A stretch of DNA of 64,000 bases from positions 1 through 64,000 of the forward strand of contig CAZTGD010000001.1 of NCBI GenBank assembly GCA_964613055.1, in the 5' to 3' direction. How positions within the stretch are numbered: position 1 is the stretch's first letter; each line of letters opens with the position of its first letter. A program made the position numbers and the translations under genes. Below the pieces are notes generated by a model. The model ran no database searches and had not been told where the DNA came from. It saw only the letters and a program-made list of their open reading frames with translations. Positions 51,447 to 60,296 of this stretch are shown in pieces. This DNA is from JAXGMQ01 sp964613055 (GTDB taxonomy: Bacteria > Caldisericota > Caldisericia > JAAYUI01).

Positions 51447-51458
51447 GGAGACGTTGAA

Positions 51459-53003
51459 ATGGACATAGTACTGTATGTGATTATAGGATTCGTTATCGGA
51501 GGAGTCCTAGCATATCTTGTGGCGAATACTCTTTCTACAAAGACATCAAAAGGCAAGATAAAGCTGGCAAACGATGAAGCCGATCGAATAATTGAGAATG
51601 CTAAAAAGGAAGCTGACAGCGAGAAAAAAGAGATATTACTCACTGCTAAGGATGATGCCATGCGCATTGTCAGAGAACAGAAGGCTGAGTTTAATCAACA
51701 AAGAAAAGAACTAACAGCTATTGAAAACAGGTTTTCTGTCAGAGAGGAGAAACTGGACCGAAGGTCTGAGAATCTTAATGCGCGTGAGAATGGTATAACA
51801 AGGCGAGAGAAAGAGCTGGATGTAAAGAATGAAAAGGTTGATCAGCTAGTCCTCAAACAACAGAAGGAACTTGAGAGAATTGCTGGTCTGTCCAGAGATG
51901 AAGCCAAGCAGGTGATATTGAGAGAAACAGAAAACAAGATGGAGCTTGAACTGGCGGCTAAGATTAAGTCCATGGAGGAAGAAGCTAAGGACAAGGCATA
52001 TATCACCTCAAGGAATATCATAGCAAACTCTATTCAGAGGATTGCATCGGATTACACCGCTGAGGTAACGGTGTCTGCGGTTCCTTTGCCAAATGAGGAG
52101 ATAAAGGGAAAGATAATCGGTAGGGAAGGTAGGAACATCCGCGCTTTTGAAACAGAGACCGGTGTTGATCTTCTTGTTGACGATACACCTGAGGTGGTTA
52201 CAATATCCTCTTTTGACCCCATGAAGCGTGAGATAGGCAAGATGGCTTTAGAGAAACTTATCAACGATGGACGTATACATCCTGGAAGGATTGAAGAGGT
52301 TGTAACAAAGGCAACAAAAGAATTGGATGATAAGCTGAAGATAGAGGGTGAGCAAGCGTTGCTTGAGGTTAGTGTTCATTCAGTAAAACCAGAGTTGGTT
52401 AAATTACTAGGTAGGTTAAAATTCAGAACGTCTTATGGTCAGAATGTACTCAAGCATTCCATAGAGGTCGCACTCCTTGCTTCACACATGGCATCTGAAC
52501 TAAACCTAAACACGAGAATTGCCAGAAGAGCGGGTTTGTTTCATGACATCGGAAAAGCAGTCGATAGAGAGAAGGAAGGTACACACGATGAGTTAGGCGC
52601 TGAGATACTCAAAAGGTTCAGCGAACGCACAGAGATTATTGAATCAGCACAACTTCATCACACAGACATTGCTCCTACAAACGTTTATCCCGTCCTCATT
52701 CAGGCGGCAGATGCCATATCCGCTTCAAGACCTGGAGCCAGGAGAGAGAGTTTTGAGGCTTACATACAGAGACTTGAGTCATTAGAAGGCATTGCAAAGA
52801 GCTTTGATGGTGTTGATAAAACATTTGCAATACAGGCTGGTAGAGAACTCAGGGTAATCGTTAAACCAAAGATGATAGATGATGTATTGGCTCATAAAAT
52901 GGCAAGGGAAATTGCTCAAAGAGTCGAAAATGAACTCACCTATCCCGGTAATATAAAGGTTACTGTTATCAGGGAGAGTCGCTATTCAGAGAACGCCAAG
53001 TGA
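51459..53003 (+). CDS. rny: Ribonuclease Y
   Basis: 514 residues. N-terminal membrane helix (IVLYVIIGFVIGGVLAYLV), a long coiled coil (about 30-185), a KH domain with GKIIGREGRNIRAFE, and an HD domain with RRAGLFHDIGKAVDREKEG and HHTDI. It starts mRNA decay at the membrane. ATG behind AAGGAGACG, 12 nt after recX. The stop overlaps the next start by 4 nt. Confidence 0.97.
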   Translation: MDIVLYVIIGFVIGGVLAYLVANTLSTKTSKGKIKLANDEADRIIENAKKEADSEKKEILLTAKDDAMRIVREQKAEFNQQRKELTAIENRFSVREEKLDRRSENLNARENGITRREKELDVKNEKVDQLVLKQQKELERIAGLSRDEAKQVILRETENKMELELAAKIKSMEEEAKDKAYITSRNIIANSIQRIASDYTAEVTVSAVPLPNEEIKGKIIGREGRNIRAFETETGVDLLVDDTPEVVTISSFDPMKREIGKMALEKLINDGRIHPGRIEEVVTKATKELDDKLKIEGEQALLEVSVHSVKPELVKLLGRLKFRTSYGQNVLKHSIEVALLASHMASELNLNTRIARRAGLFHDIGKAVDREKEGTHDELGAEILKRFSERTEIIESAQLHHTDIAPTNVYPVLIQAADAISASRPGARRESFEAYIQRLESLEGIAKSFDGVDKTFAIQAGRELRVIVKPKMIDDVLAHKMAREIAQRVENELTYPGNIKVTVIRESRYSENAK

Positions 53004-53785
53004 TTGCACTGCTTATTGGTGATATTGTTGGCAGACCAGGCAGGAAAGCTGTCAGAGAGGTTTTGCCTTCACTCAAGGATGAACTGTCAATTGACTATGT
53101 TATTGCCAATGCTGACAATGCCTCAGGTGGATTTGGTTTAACCAGGGATAACGCCGATGAGTTGAGAACGTATGGCGTTGATGGATTCACACTTGGAAAC
53201 CATGTGTGGGATCAGAAAGAAGCACCATCGATGGTTGAAAGCGATCCACAGATGGCTAGACCAGCAAACTTTCCAGAAGGCTCTCCAGGTCAAGGGTATT
53301 TTTATCTAGATGGTGTTTCTGGAATGCTTTGTGTTCTGCACCTTCAGGGAAGGGTATTCATGGATCCGATTGATTGCCCTTTTAGAGTTGGTAAAAGATT
53401 GGTTGAAGAAATGAGAGGGAACACAAAAGCCATTATCATTGACATTCATGGAGAAGCCACATCAGAGAAGCAGGCGATTGGTGTTTATTTTGATGGAAGT
53501 GTTTCAGCGGTCGTAGGAACTCATACCCATGTAGCAACAGCCGATGAGAGAATACTTGAGGGTGGAACTGGATTTCACACGGATGTCGGTATGACAGGTC
53601 CACATAGATCAGTTATCGGGATGAAAGCTGAGGGACCACTCAAGAAGATGGTTGAACACATGAGGACACGCTTTGAACCGGCCGTCGAAGACGTATGGTT
53701 TAATTCCACTCTCATCGAGATTGACAAAGAAACAGGTCGATGTGTTCGAATAGAACGGGTTTCAAGGTCTATTGACGATCAATAG
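53000..53785 (+). CDS. ymdB: YmdB-type metallophosphoesterase (2',3'-cyclic nucleotide phosphodiesterase)
   Basis: 261 residues. Metal-site motifs: IGDIVGRPG, NADNASGGFGLT, LGNHVWDQKE, IIIDIHGEATSEK and VVGTHTHVATADERIL, all characteristic of the YmdB/TIGR00282 group. It hydrolyses cyclic nucleotides and regulates late adaptive responses in bacilli. GTG start at 53000 overlaps the rny stop (GTGA), the usual rny-ymdB coupling. The 3' end overlaps the convergent gene by 17 nt. Confidence 0.93.
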   Translation: MIALLIGDIVGRPGRKAVREVLPSLKDELSIDYVIANADNASGGFGLTRDNADELRTYGVDGFTLGNHVWDQKEAPSMVESDPQMARPANFPEGSPGQGYFYLDGVSGMLCVLHLQGRVFMDPIDCPFRVGKRLVEEMRGNTKAIIIDIHGEATSEKQAIGVYFDGSVSAVVGTHTHVATADERILEGGTGFHTDVGMTGPHRSVIGMKAEGPLKKMVEHMRTRFEPAVEDVWFNSTLIEIDKETGRCVRIERVSRSIDDQ

Positions 53786-54521
53786 GCTCGAATGTTTCTT
53801 CAGCTGGATTTGCTTTCTTGGCAACAAACTGAATTGTTGGAGCACATCCTATGAGGTTTCTCTCTTGTGAGAGGCGGTATTCAATGGTTATGAGATTATC
53901 CAACTCGCTTTGAGTCCATTTTTCCCTTTTCAGACGATCTTCACTGAGCATAGACAAAGCAATCTGCCATCCATAGATGTCAACCACCTTAAAACCCACT
54001 GCTTCAAGTGTCACTATTAAACTCTGAGGTGAATGGCACTCACTCACTCCGTCCCAATTACCCTGAGACTCCGTGTTATCATCAAGCAATTCAATCGCAT
54101 TGCTTATTGAATTGCTGATCATGGAAAGAGAACAGGCAAAGCGGTTTGGAATACAGCCAATAAATATACCACCCTCTCGAAGTTTGTCGAATGCAAGTCG
54201 AGATGTTTTCTCTAATTCTAATTCATCGCATAACCAGCTGGATGAATATATAAACCCAAAGCTTTTATTTGGCATATTCTGAAGCTCTTCAGGTATGCAA
54301 CCTATAATATCTGATTGGGGGTCACAAAGTTTTGTCACAGCGAATCCTGATGATTCTAGATAATTGGATGTTTCATTCTCGTTTTCACCATCCAGTACTA
54401 AAACTGCACATTCTTCATCGGGTATGTATCCAAGGATGGCGTAGCTCAACAGCTTGTTAATCGCTGTGCCAGCAAGTGTCCCCTTACCACAGTTTGGGTT
54501 TCTGTTCCACTTATCAGCCAT
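53769..54521 (-). CDS. SAM-dependent methyltransferase-like protein
   Basis: 250 residues. The order of elements suggests a class I methyltransferase: a first strand region AVLVLDGENENETSNYLE, FGFIYSSSWLCDEL (motif IV position), a helix and LREGGIFIGCIPNR (motif VI-like), then EAVGFKVVDIYGW as in many small-molecule methyltransferases. The glycine-rich motif I (GxGxG) is not evident, so cofactor binding is doubtful. Overlaps DUF6485 by 8 nt and is probably co-transcribed with it and the phosphatase-MazG gene and mfd. Substrate unknown. Confidence 0.55.
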   Translation of the reverse strand: MADKWNRNPNCGKGTLAGTAINKLLSYAILGYIPDEECAVLVLDGENENETSNYLESSGFAVTKLCDPQSDIIGCIPEELQNMPNKSFGFIYSSSWLCDELELEKTSRLAFDKLREGGIFIGCIPNRFACSLSMISNSISNAIELLDDNTESQGNWDGVSECHSPQSLIVTLEAVGFKVVDIYGWQIALSMLSEDRLKREKWTQSELDNLITIEYRLSQERNLIGCAPTIQFVAKKANPAEETFEPIDRQ

Positions 54522-54735
54522 TGTATGAACTCGATCTCAAATAGAACTCGATAGTGCGATCAAAGGTTGCTTCATCTTTTTTGTTAAAGTAGCATGCAGG
54601 TAGCTCCCCAAGAGCTCTGTGATACTCAATACACTCACAACATACACCATGTCTTGGGCAGTTATAAGTGCAGTTGCACTCGCTGTTTACTTCACCCTTT
54701 TTCAGTTTTCTATCTCTTCTTTTACAATTACTCAT
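54514..54735 (-). CDS. DUF6485 family cysteine-rich small protein
   Basis: 73 residues with CNCTYNCPRHGVCCECIEYH and LPACYF: seven cysteines in the CxCxxxCPRHGxCCECxxYH pattern typical of DUF6485 proteins, likely a small metal-binding (zinc or iron-sulfur) domain. Function unknown. It overlaps the end of the phosphatase-MazG gene by 8 nt and the methyltransferase-like gene by 8 nt, a tight three-gene run. Confidence 0.82.
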   Translation of the reverse strand: MSNCKRRDRKLKKGEVNSECNCTYNCPRHGVCCECIEYHRALGELPACYFNKKDEATFDRTIEFYLRSSSYNG

Positions 54736-55954
54736 TTCCGTCTACCAATTTTGATTTGTTCCACAGATCATCCATCTCTTTCATTGACATAGATTCTATC
54801 GGTTTATTATTTTTTTCTGATGCGTACTCAATGTATTGAAACCTCTTTGTAAACTTGTTCAATGTCAGAGAAAGTGATATCTCAGGTTTGATTTTTGCGA
54901 ATCGAGCAAGGTTGAGTAGAGTGAAAATAGTATCACCAAGTTCATTTTCAATTGATTCAATATCACCATCCCTGATGGCATTCTTCAGTTCAGTTGTTTC
55001 CTCCAGCAGTTTCTCCATCACCCCATCTATGGTTTCCCAATCAAAACCCAATCCCTTTACAAAAGCCATTACTCTGTCAGCTCTCACCAGAGGAGGTAGG
55101 TCAGATGGAATGTCAGTAATTTTTCTTATTTCAGCTTGTTCTTCTCTTTTAATCTCACCCCACTGCTTCAGAACCTCGTCAGGCGTATCCACCGTAGAAT
55201 GACCAAATACATGTGGGTGCCTGTTCCTCAGTTTTTCGAGCATTGAGTTTATTACAATTGAAATATTCAAATTATTTTTCTCAGATTCGATTCGAGAGAT
55301 CATCAGAACAAGTAACAGGACGTCTCCCAACTCACTCGCTATTGAGTATTCTGAATGCCTCTTTATGGCTTCCCAGGTTTCGTATACCTCCTCTAACAGA
55401 TTTTCCATTAGAGTTATTGATGTTTGCTTGGCATCCCATGGGCACTTCTTTCGGAGTGTGTCGATTATCATCTGGGCATTGTAGAAATCTTGAGCATCGT
55501 TATCAACGATGATCTCCCTTACATACTCAGCTTCATGAACTAATCCCTCTTGACCAGTGGTCTCAATCGAATTCTCACTTCTGATCTCACGTATCTCATT
55601 TATTGCCTTTTCAGCGTTCATGTCCTTCATGACAACAAGATACACGGCACACATAGTGGCTGATCTCCCGTATCCAGCCATGCAATGTACAAGAACGGGT
55701 TGTTTCATCTGTTTCATAAAGGTTGCCCAGCGGATGAATGTCTTTAGTTGAGAGAGTGTTGGTTTACCGTAATCAGGCACAAGAAGATTGATATGATGAA
55801 AACCATACTCAGCGAGTTCTTCTTCGGAGAAAGGTATCTCGCACATTGAAGCAATTGCTTTCACGCCGGCTTTTTTGAGAAGCTTAAGCATCGTATGGCT
55901 TTCAGGTAGGGAGGAAACAATCAATTCATCTTCAATTATCCATGAGTAGTTCAC
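54728..55954 (-). CDS. Fusion: dual-specificity phosphatase-like domain + MazG nucleotide pyrophosphohydrolase
   Basis: 408 residues from GTG 55954, behind GAGGAGG and overlapping the mfd stop by 4 nt (GTGA). Residues 1-155 form a tyrosine/dual-specificity phosphatase-like domain with the complete P-loop HCMAGYGRSAT (HCx5R) near residue 98. Residues about 170-400 form tandem MazG modules: CPWDAKQTS, ENLLEEVYETWEAI with ELGDVLLLV in the first, LEETTELKNAI with ENELGDTIFTLL in the second. MazG hydrolyses nucleoside triphosphates such as (p)ppGpp-related or damaged NTPs. A phosphatase joined to MazG is unusual and suggests sequential removal of pyrophosphate and phosphate from a nucleotide, or control of MazG by phosphorylation. 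That role is inference. Confidence 0.88.
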   Translation of the reverse strand: MNYSWIIEDELIVSSLPESHTMLKLLKKAGVKAIASMCEIPFSEEELAEYGFHHINLLVPDYGKPTLSQLKTFIRWATFMKQMKQPVLVHCMAGYGRSATMCAVYLVVMKDMNAEKAINEIREIRSENSIETTGQEGLVHEAEYVREIIVDNDAQDFYNAQMIIDTLRKKCPWDAKQTSITLMENLLEEVYETWEAIKRHSEYSIASELGDVLLLVLMISRIESEKNNLNISIVINSMLEKLRNRHPHVFGHSTVDTPDEVLKQWGEIKREEQAEIRKITDIPSDLPPLVRADRVMAFVKGLGFDWETIDGVMEKLLEETTELKNAIRDGDIESIENELGDTIFTLLNLARFAKIKPEISLSLTLNKFTKRFQYIEYASEKNNKPIESMSMKEMDDLWNKSKLVDGNE

Positions 55955-58900
55955 ACATCCTCCTCGCAAGCCAGTTCAATGAATTCACTGCTGATTTGTA
56001 CAGGATTCTCATTCTGTTTTCGAATTCGAATCATGTTTGGTCTGATGGTTGTTCGGTTGCCAAACCTGGAGATAAGTCTGTCAAGGAAATCCTCTCTTAG
56101 TCTTGTTACAGGACCAAAGTGGAAGTTGATCGTTAGATTATCCTCCACTATCTGGGTGATACCCATTCGAGCACCCATGACCCTTAGTTTTACCAGTTCA
56201 AATAGAGATTCAATCTCTGGTGGTGGGTGACCGAATCGATCCTCCAGCTCCAACTCAATTTTATAGACTTCATCAAGATTTTTTGATTGGATCATCCGCT
56301 GGTAGCAATCAATCCTTAAAGCCTCGTCAGGTATATATCTCTCAGGGATATAACCAGAGATCCTCAGATCAACGTTACAATCTGAGTCGCTTTTCCTTGA
56401 TGGTTTTTGAACAACACCTTTGCGTTCGTCCTCAAGCCTTTTCTTAGCATCATCGAGCATTCGAAGATAGAGGTCGTATCCAATTGCCGATATATGACCC
56501 GATTGTTCTGAACCGAGTATGTTTCCTGCACCCCTTATCTCAAGATCACGCATTGCAAGTTTGAGTCCCGCTCCGAGTTCTACAAAGTCCTTTATTGCAT
56601 TGAGTCTCTCTTTGGCCACGCCAGTCAGCGCTTTTTCGTTAGGATAGAGAAAATAGGCATAGGCCCTTCGTTCTGACCTTCCAACCCTTCCGCGTAGTTG
56701 GTACATCTGTGCCAAACCAAGATTCTGAGCGTTCTCAACGATGAGAGTGCTTGCAGAGGGGATATCCAGCCCTGATTCAATGATTGTTGTACACAACAGA
56801 ATATCGACTTCTCCTCTATAGAAAGCAAGCATGGCATCCTCAAGATCAAGCTCGGACATCCTGCCATGAGCAATCATTATCCTAGCTTTTGGTACGAGTT
56901 TCTTCAGCTTCCATTCAATGGATGCCAATCCTCGAATCCGGTTGTTTACGTAGTATATCTGACCGCCTCTGGCTATCTCTGTTTCTATAGCCTCCTTTAC
57001 TGTTTTATCCGAGTATGGAAGCACGTAAGTTTTTACAGGCTTTCTTCCTTCAGGTGATGAGTTTATCTGAGAAACCTCTCGAACGCCATGAAGAGTCATC
57101 TCAAGCGTCCTTGGGATCGGTGTTGCTGTGAGGGTTAAGACGTCAATACTCTCTTTCAGAGATTTTATCTTCTCCTTGGCTTCCACACCAAACCTTTGTT
57201 CTTCATCAATGATCAACAATCCAATTATTTTCAACTCAACGTCATTGGACAGTAGTCGATGGGTTCCAATTACCATCTCAATAGAACCATCCGCCAAGCC
57301 TGCTACTGTCTTGTTTTGGCTCTTCTTGCTTTTTATACGAGAAAGATGATCAACGGTGATTGGAAACGGAGCAAAACGTTCTTTAAACGTGTTGAAGTGT
57401 TGCATCGCCAGGATCGTGGTTGGAACAAGCATAACGACTTGTTTTCCGCTGACGATTACCTTAAAAGCAGCTCGAATGGCAATCTCCGTTTTTCCATACC
57501 CAACATCACCGCAGACCAGTCTGTCCATCGGTTGTTTGCTTTCGAGATCTTTTTTTACATCCCTGATTGCTGATAGCTGGTCTTCAGTTTCTTCGTAAGG
57601 AAATGCTGACTCCATCTCCTGTTGCCAGATGCTGTTTCCCTTGTATTGGATGCCCTGCGACAGCTCTCTCTTGGCGTAGATCTTGAGTAACTTAGCCGCA
57701 ATATCCTTTGTCCCTCTAGCTACCTTAGCCAGTGTCTCTGGCCATTCTTTCCCTCCAAGACGATTTATTGAGACGGTCTCTGGATTACCGAGGTATTTAT
57801 GGACAAGGGTTAGTCTCTCTGGGGGTATGTAAAGCTTATCACCTTTGGAGTATTCAACTTGCAGATACTCCTTGGTTACTCCTCCAGCTTTGACGGTTTT
57901 TAGCCCCTGGTATATACCGATCCCGAAAGTCAAATGAACCAGCAAATCACCTGGGTTAATCTCATCAATCGATGTGATTGGTTTTCCACCCTTATACCTT
58001 CGAGTAGCTTTTATTTTTCGTCTCCATCCAAACAATTCGTTGTCGGTCAACAGGAGAATCTTTTTTCTTCTATCCTCAAAACCCTTCTCAAGCGAAATAT
58101 TGACAAGATCAATGAATGGCTCGATCTCTTCCTTATCCTCTGGGTTCTCAGGTAAGTTGTCCGGTTTTTTAAATTCGTGATTTAACAGAAGTTCTGCGAT
58201 CCTTGTGGGTTGTTTAGTGCCAATGACTATCCTGTATCCAGATTTAAGCTTGCTTGTTATATAATCGCTTACATCCTGAAGCCTGCCGATGAGAGGGTCG
58301 GGTTGTGGATGCTGTATACCCAAACGTTTTACCTCTGCCGGAGCCGGAGTCCTGGTGCTGTAGATTGAAATGCTGGGATTCTGTCTGGTGATATGGGGGA
58401 ATTCAAGCCTTTCAATGTCGTCAAGTTCCCTTTGCGGGAGCAATTCGCCTCTCTTTAGACCTGTTATGTAAACATCCTCTGCATCTCTTCTGAATGACCT
58501 GTATTTTTCACTCAGCTCGTTTGGATCAATCCAAGCGACGGGAGATGAATCTATATAATCCAATAATCTGGTTGTTTTGACATTGAAGAAGGGTATGTAG
58601 TGCTCAATCCCAGAGAATCTTACTCCATTTTTGATATGTTCTATGTCCGTATTGACCTTAGCTTGCAGTTCAGAGTCGACCGATCGAACAGTCAGAAGGA
58701 ACATGTTTATTCTAGAAATCGCACTCTCTATTCGAGTCTTATCAAGGATGATATGTGACGGTGGTAAAATCACCACAGAGTCAACATGTTTGGAAGAGAG
58801 TTGTGTTGCGATATTGACCTCTCTGATAGTCTCAATAACATCAATATCAAACTCTATTCTGGATGGGTTATCCTGATATGGTGAGAATACATCAATTATA

Positions 58901-59442
58901 CCACCCCTTACTGCCATATCTCCAACCGATTCAACTTGGTGTTGTTGTTTATAACCAAACTCGAGAAGCTTCGTCTTCAGATTCTCAAGCGAGATGATAT
59001 CATTTTTAGATAAGAGAATTGAACTCTCTTTGAGTGTTTTAACATCAATCAGGCAATCATACAGAGCTGGTAATGATGTTGTCATCACAACAGGTTTTTC
59101 TGATTCAAGCAATCTGTACAATGATGATATCTGCCAAGATATGAGGTTGATTGAGCTGGTCGTTTTATCAAGTGGTATTGAATCAGAATGTGGGAAGAAC
59201 AACCTCACAACATCAGTATTGCTGAGTATGCCGTCCATTTCCTGATGAAGTTTTAGAGCTTTCTGCTCATTGGAGCAAACCACCAGAAGTCTGTTAATCT
59301 TTGAGGACATCGAAGCCAGGTTTATGACTAGGTCGCTATCCCTCAGACCATCAATGAATAATCTATGCCTTCTTCCTTTTGAAAGGGCAAGTATTTCATT
59401 TCCTATCTTCTTTGAAGCGAAAAATGGTATATAATCCTTCAT
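55951..59442 (-). CDS. mfd: Transcription-repair coupling factor Mfd
   Basis: 1163 residues, full family length. The RNA-polymerase-interaction domain contains LVHLTFGIGIYQGLKTV (residue about 490). Helicase motifs: GDVGYGKTEIAIRAAF (Walker A), LLIIDEEQRFGV (DEEQ), TATPIPRTLEM, LRGRVGRSERRAYAY. The C-terminal TRCF domain ends with RFGHPPPEIESLFELVKLR. Mfd removes stalled RNA polymerase at lesions and recruits UvrA. The promoter at 59458-59486 lies just upstream. The gene overlaps the next by 4 nt. Confidence 0.97.
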   Translation of the reverse strand: MKDYIPFFASKKIGNEILALSKGRRHRLFIDGLRDSDLVINLASMSSKINRLLVVCSNEQKALKLHQEMDGILSNTDVVRLFFPHSDSIPLDKTTSSINLISWQISSLYRLLESEKPVVMTTSLPALYDCLIDVKTLKESSILLSKNDIISLENLKTKLLEFGYKQQHQVESVGDMAVRGGIIDVFSPYQDNPSRIEFDIDVIETIREVNIATQLSSKHVDSVVILPPSHIILDKTRIESAISRINMFLLTVRSVDSELQAKVNTDIEHIKNGVRFSGIEHYIPFFNVKTTRLLDYIDSSPVAWIDPNELSEKYRSFRRDAEDVYITGLKRGELLPQRELDDIERLEFPHITRQNPSISIYSTRTPAPAEVKRLGIQHPQPDPLIGRLQDVSDYITSKLKSGYRIVIGTKQPTRIAELLLNHEFKKPDNLPENPEDKEEIEPFIDLVNISLEKGFEDRRKKILLLTDNELFGWRRKIKATRRYKGGKPITSIDEINPGDLLVHLTFGIGIYQGLKTVKAGGVTKEYLQVEYSKGDKLYIPPERLTLVHKYLGNPETVSINRLGGKEWPETLAKVARGTKDIAAKLLKIYAKRELSQGIQYKGNSIWQQEMESAFPYEETEDQLSAIRDVKKDLESKQPMDRLVCGDVGYGKTEIAIRAAFKVIVSGKQVVMLVPTTILAMQHFNTFKERFAPFPITVDHLSRIKSKKSQNKTVAGLADGSIEMVIGTHRLLSNDVELKIIGLLIIDEEQRFGVEAKEKIKSLKESIDVLTLTATPIPRTLEMTLHGVREVSQINSSPEGRKPVKTYVLPYSDKTVKEAIETEIARGGQIYYVNNRIRGLASIEWKLKKLVPKARIMIAHGRMSELDLEDAMLAFYRGEVDILLCTTIIESGLDIPSASTLIVENAQNLGLAQMYQLRGRVGRSERRAYAYFLYPNEKALTGVAKERLNAIKDFVELGAGLKLAMRDLEIRGAGNILGSEQSGHISAIGYDLYLRMLDDAKKRLEDERKGVVQKPSRKSDSDCNVDLRISGYIPERYIPDEALRIDCYQRMIQSKNLDEVYKIELELEDRFGHPPPEIESLFELVKLRVMGARMGITQIVEDNLTINFHFGPVTRLREDFLDRLISRFGNRTTIRPNMIRIRKQNENPVQISSEFIELACEEDV

Positions 59443-59457
59443 ATCAGCCAGCTAGAA

Positions 59458-59486
59458 ATGATAAAACAGTAAAGAGAGTTAGTCAA
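59458..59486 (-). promoter_or_regulatory. Promoter of mfd
   Basis: TTGACT (59481-59486), 17-bp spacer, TATCAT (59458-59463) on the minus strand; expected start near 59452, a leader of about 10 nt before ATG 59442. The -35 box abuts the start codon of the divergent tlyA. Confidence 0.45.
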
Positions 59487-60296
59487 ATGAGTAAGCGAAT
59501 CGAGCGAATCAGAGCAGATGAACTGCTAGCGGAAAATCCTTCGGTCAACAGCAGATCAAAAGCAAAGACTCTAATTATGGCAGGGGAAGTGAGTTATCAG
59601 AAACAGAGGATTATTAAACCGTCACACATGTTACCCAAGGATGCGCAACTAGTTATCAAACAGCCATTAAGGTATGTTGGAAGAGGAGGTTTTAAACTAG
59701 AAAAAGCTTTTGAGTCATTCGATATCTCTCCAAAGGGGTTGGTTGCTGTTGATATCGGGGCCTCCACTGGTGGTTTCACCGATTGCCTTCTACAGAATGG
59801 AGCTATAAAGGTTTATTGTGTTGATGTTGGATATGGTCAACTTGCATCAAAACTTGTTAATGACAACAGCCTTATTGTTATGGATAGGACCAATGCAAGG
59901 CATCTTACTGAAGAGAGTTTCGATGATAGACCGCAGTGTGCAACAGTAGACTGCTCCTTTATTTCAGGGTTTAAGATCATTGAACCGTTGAAGAGAATTC
60001 TTGTTGAACCTGCCTGGATCGTATGGTTGCTGAAACCTCAGTTTGAAGCTGGTCCTGGTAAAGTGGGAAAGGGTGGAGTGATCAGAAAGAATAGTATATT
60101 GGCTGAAGCTATTAAGAATGCCCTAGTCAGGGTAAATGGAGTTGGTGCTCAAATTCGAAATGTTGTTCAATCACCTATTACAGGTTCTGATGGTAACCAT
60201 GAATTCTTAGTATATTTGGATTTTAGAAGAGAGAATGGATTGTCTATTTTGGATTCTGTTGAACGGATGCTACAGGGTCTGAGTCTGAAGCAATAA
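59487..60296 (+). CDS. tlyA: TlyA family rRNA 2'-O-methyltransferase
   Basis: 269 residues from ATG 59487. N-terminal S4 RNA-binding domain (RADELLAENPSVNSRSKAKTLIMAG) and an FtsJ-like methyltransferase with DIGASTGGFTDCLLQNGA, YCVDVGYGQLASKL and LLKPQFEAGPGKVGKGGV. TlyA proteins 2'-O-methylate rRNA, and some are hemolysin-like by name only. The start was chosen because it opens the S4 domain; the frame is open to 59379 inside mfd. The last 53 nt overlap the convergent plsY-like gene. Confidence 0.93.
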   Translation: MSKRIERIRADELLAENPSVNSRSKAKTLIMAGEVSYQKQRIIKPSHMLPKDAQLVIKQPLRYVGRGGFKLEKAFESFDISPKGLVAVDIGASTGGFTDCLLQNGAIKVYCVDVGYGQLASKLVNDNSLIVMDRTNARHLTEESFDDRPQCATVDCSFISGFKIIEPLKRILVEPAWIVWLLKPQFEAGPGKVGKGGVIRKNSILAEAIKNALVRVNGVGAQIRNVVQSPITGSDGNHEFLVYLDFRRENGLSILDSVERMLQGLSLKQ

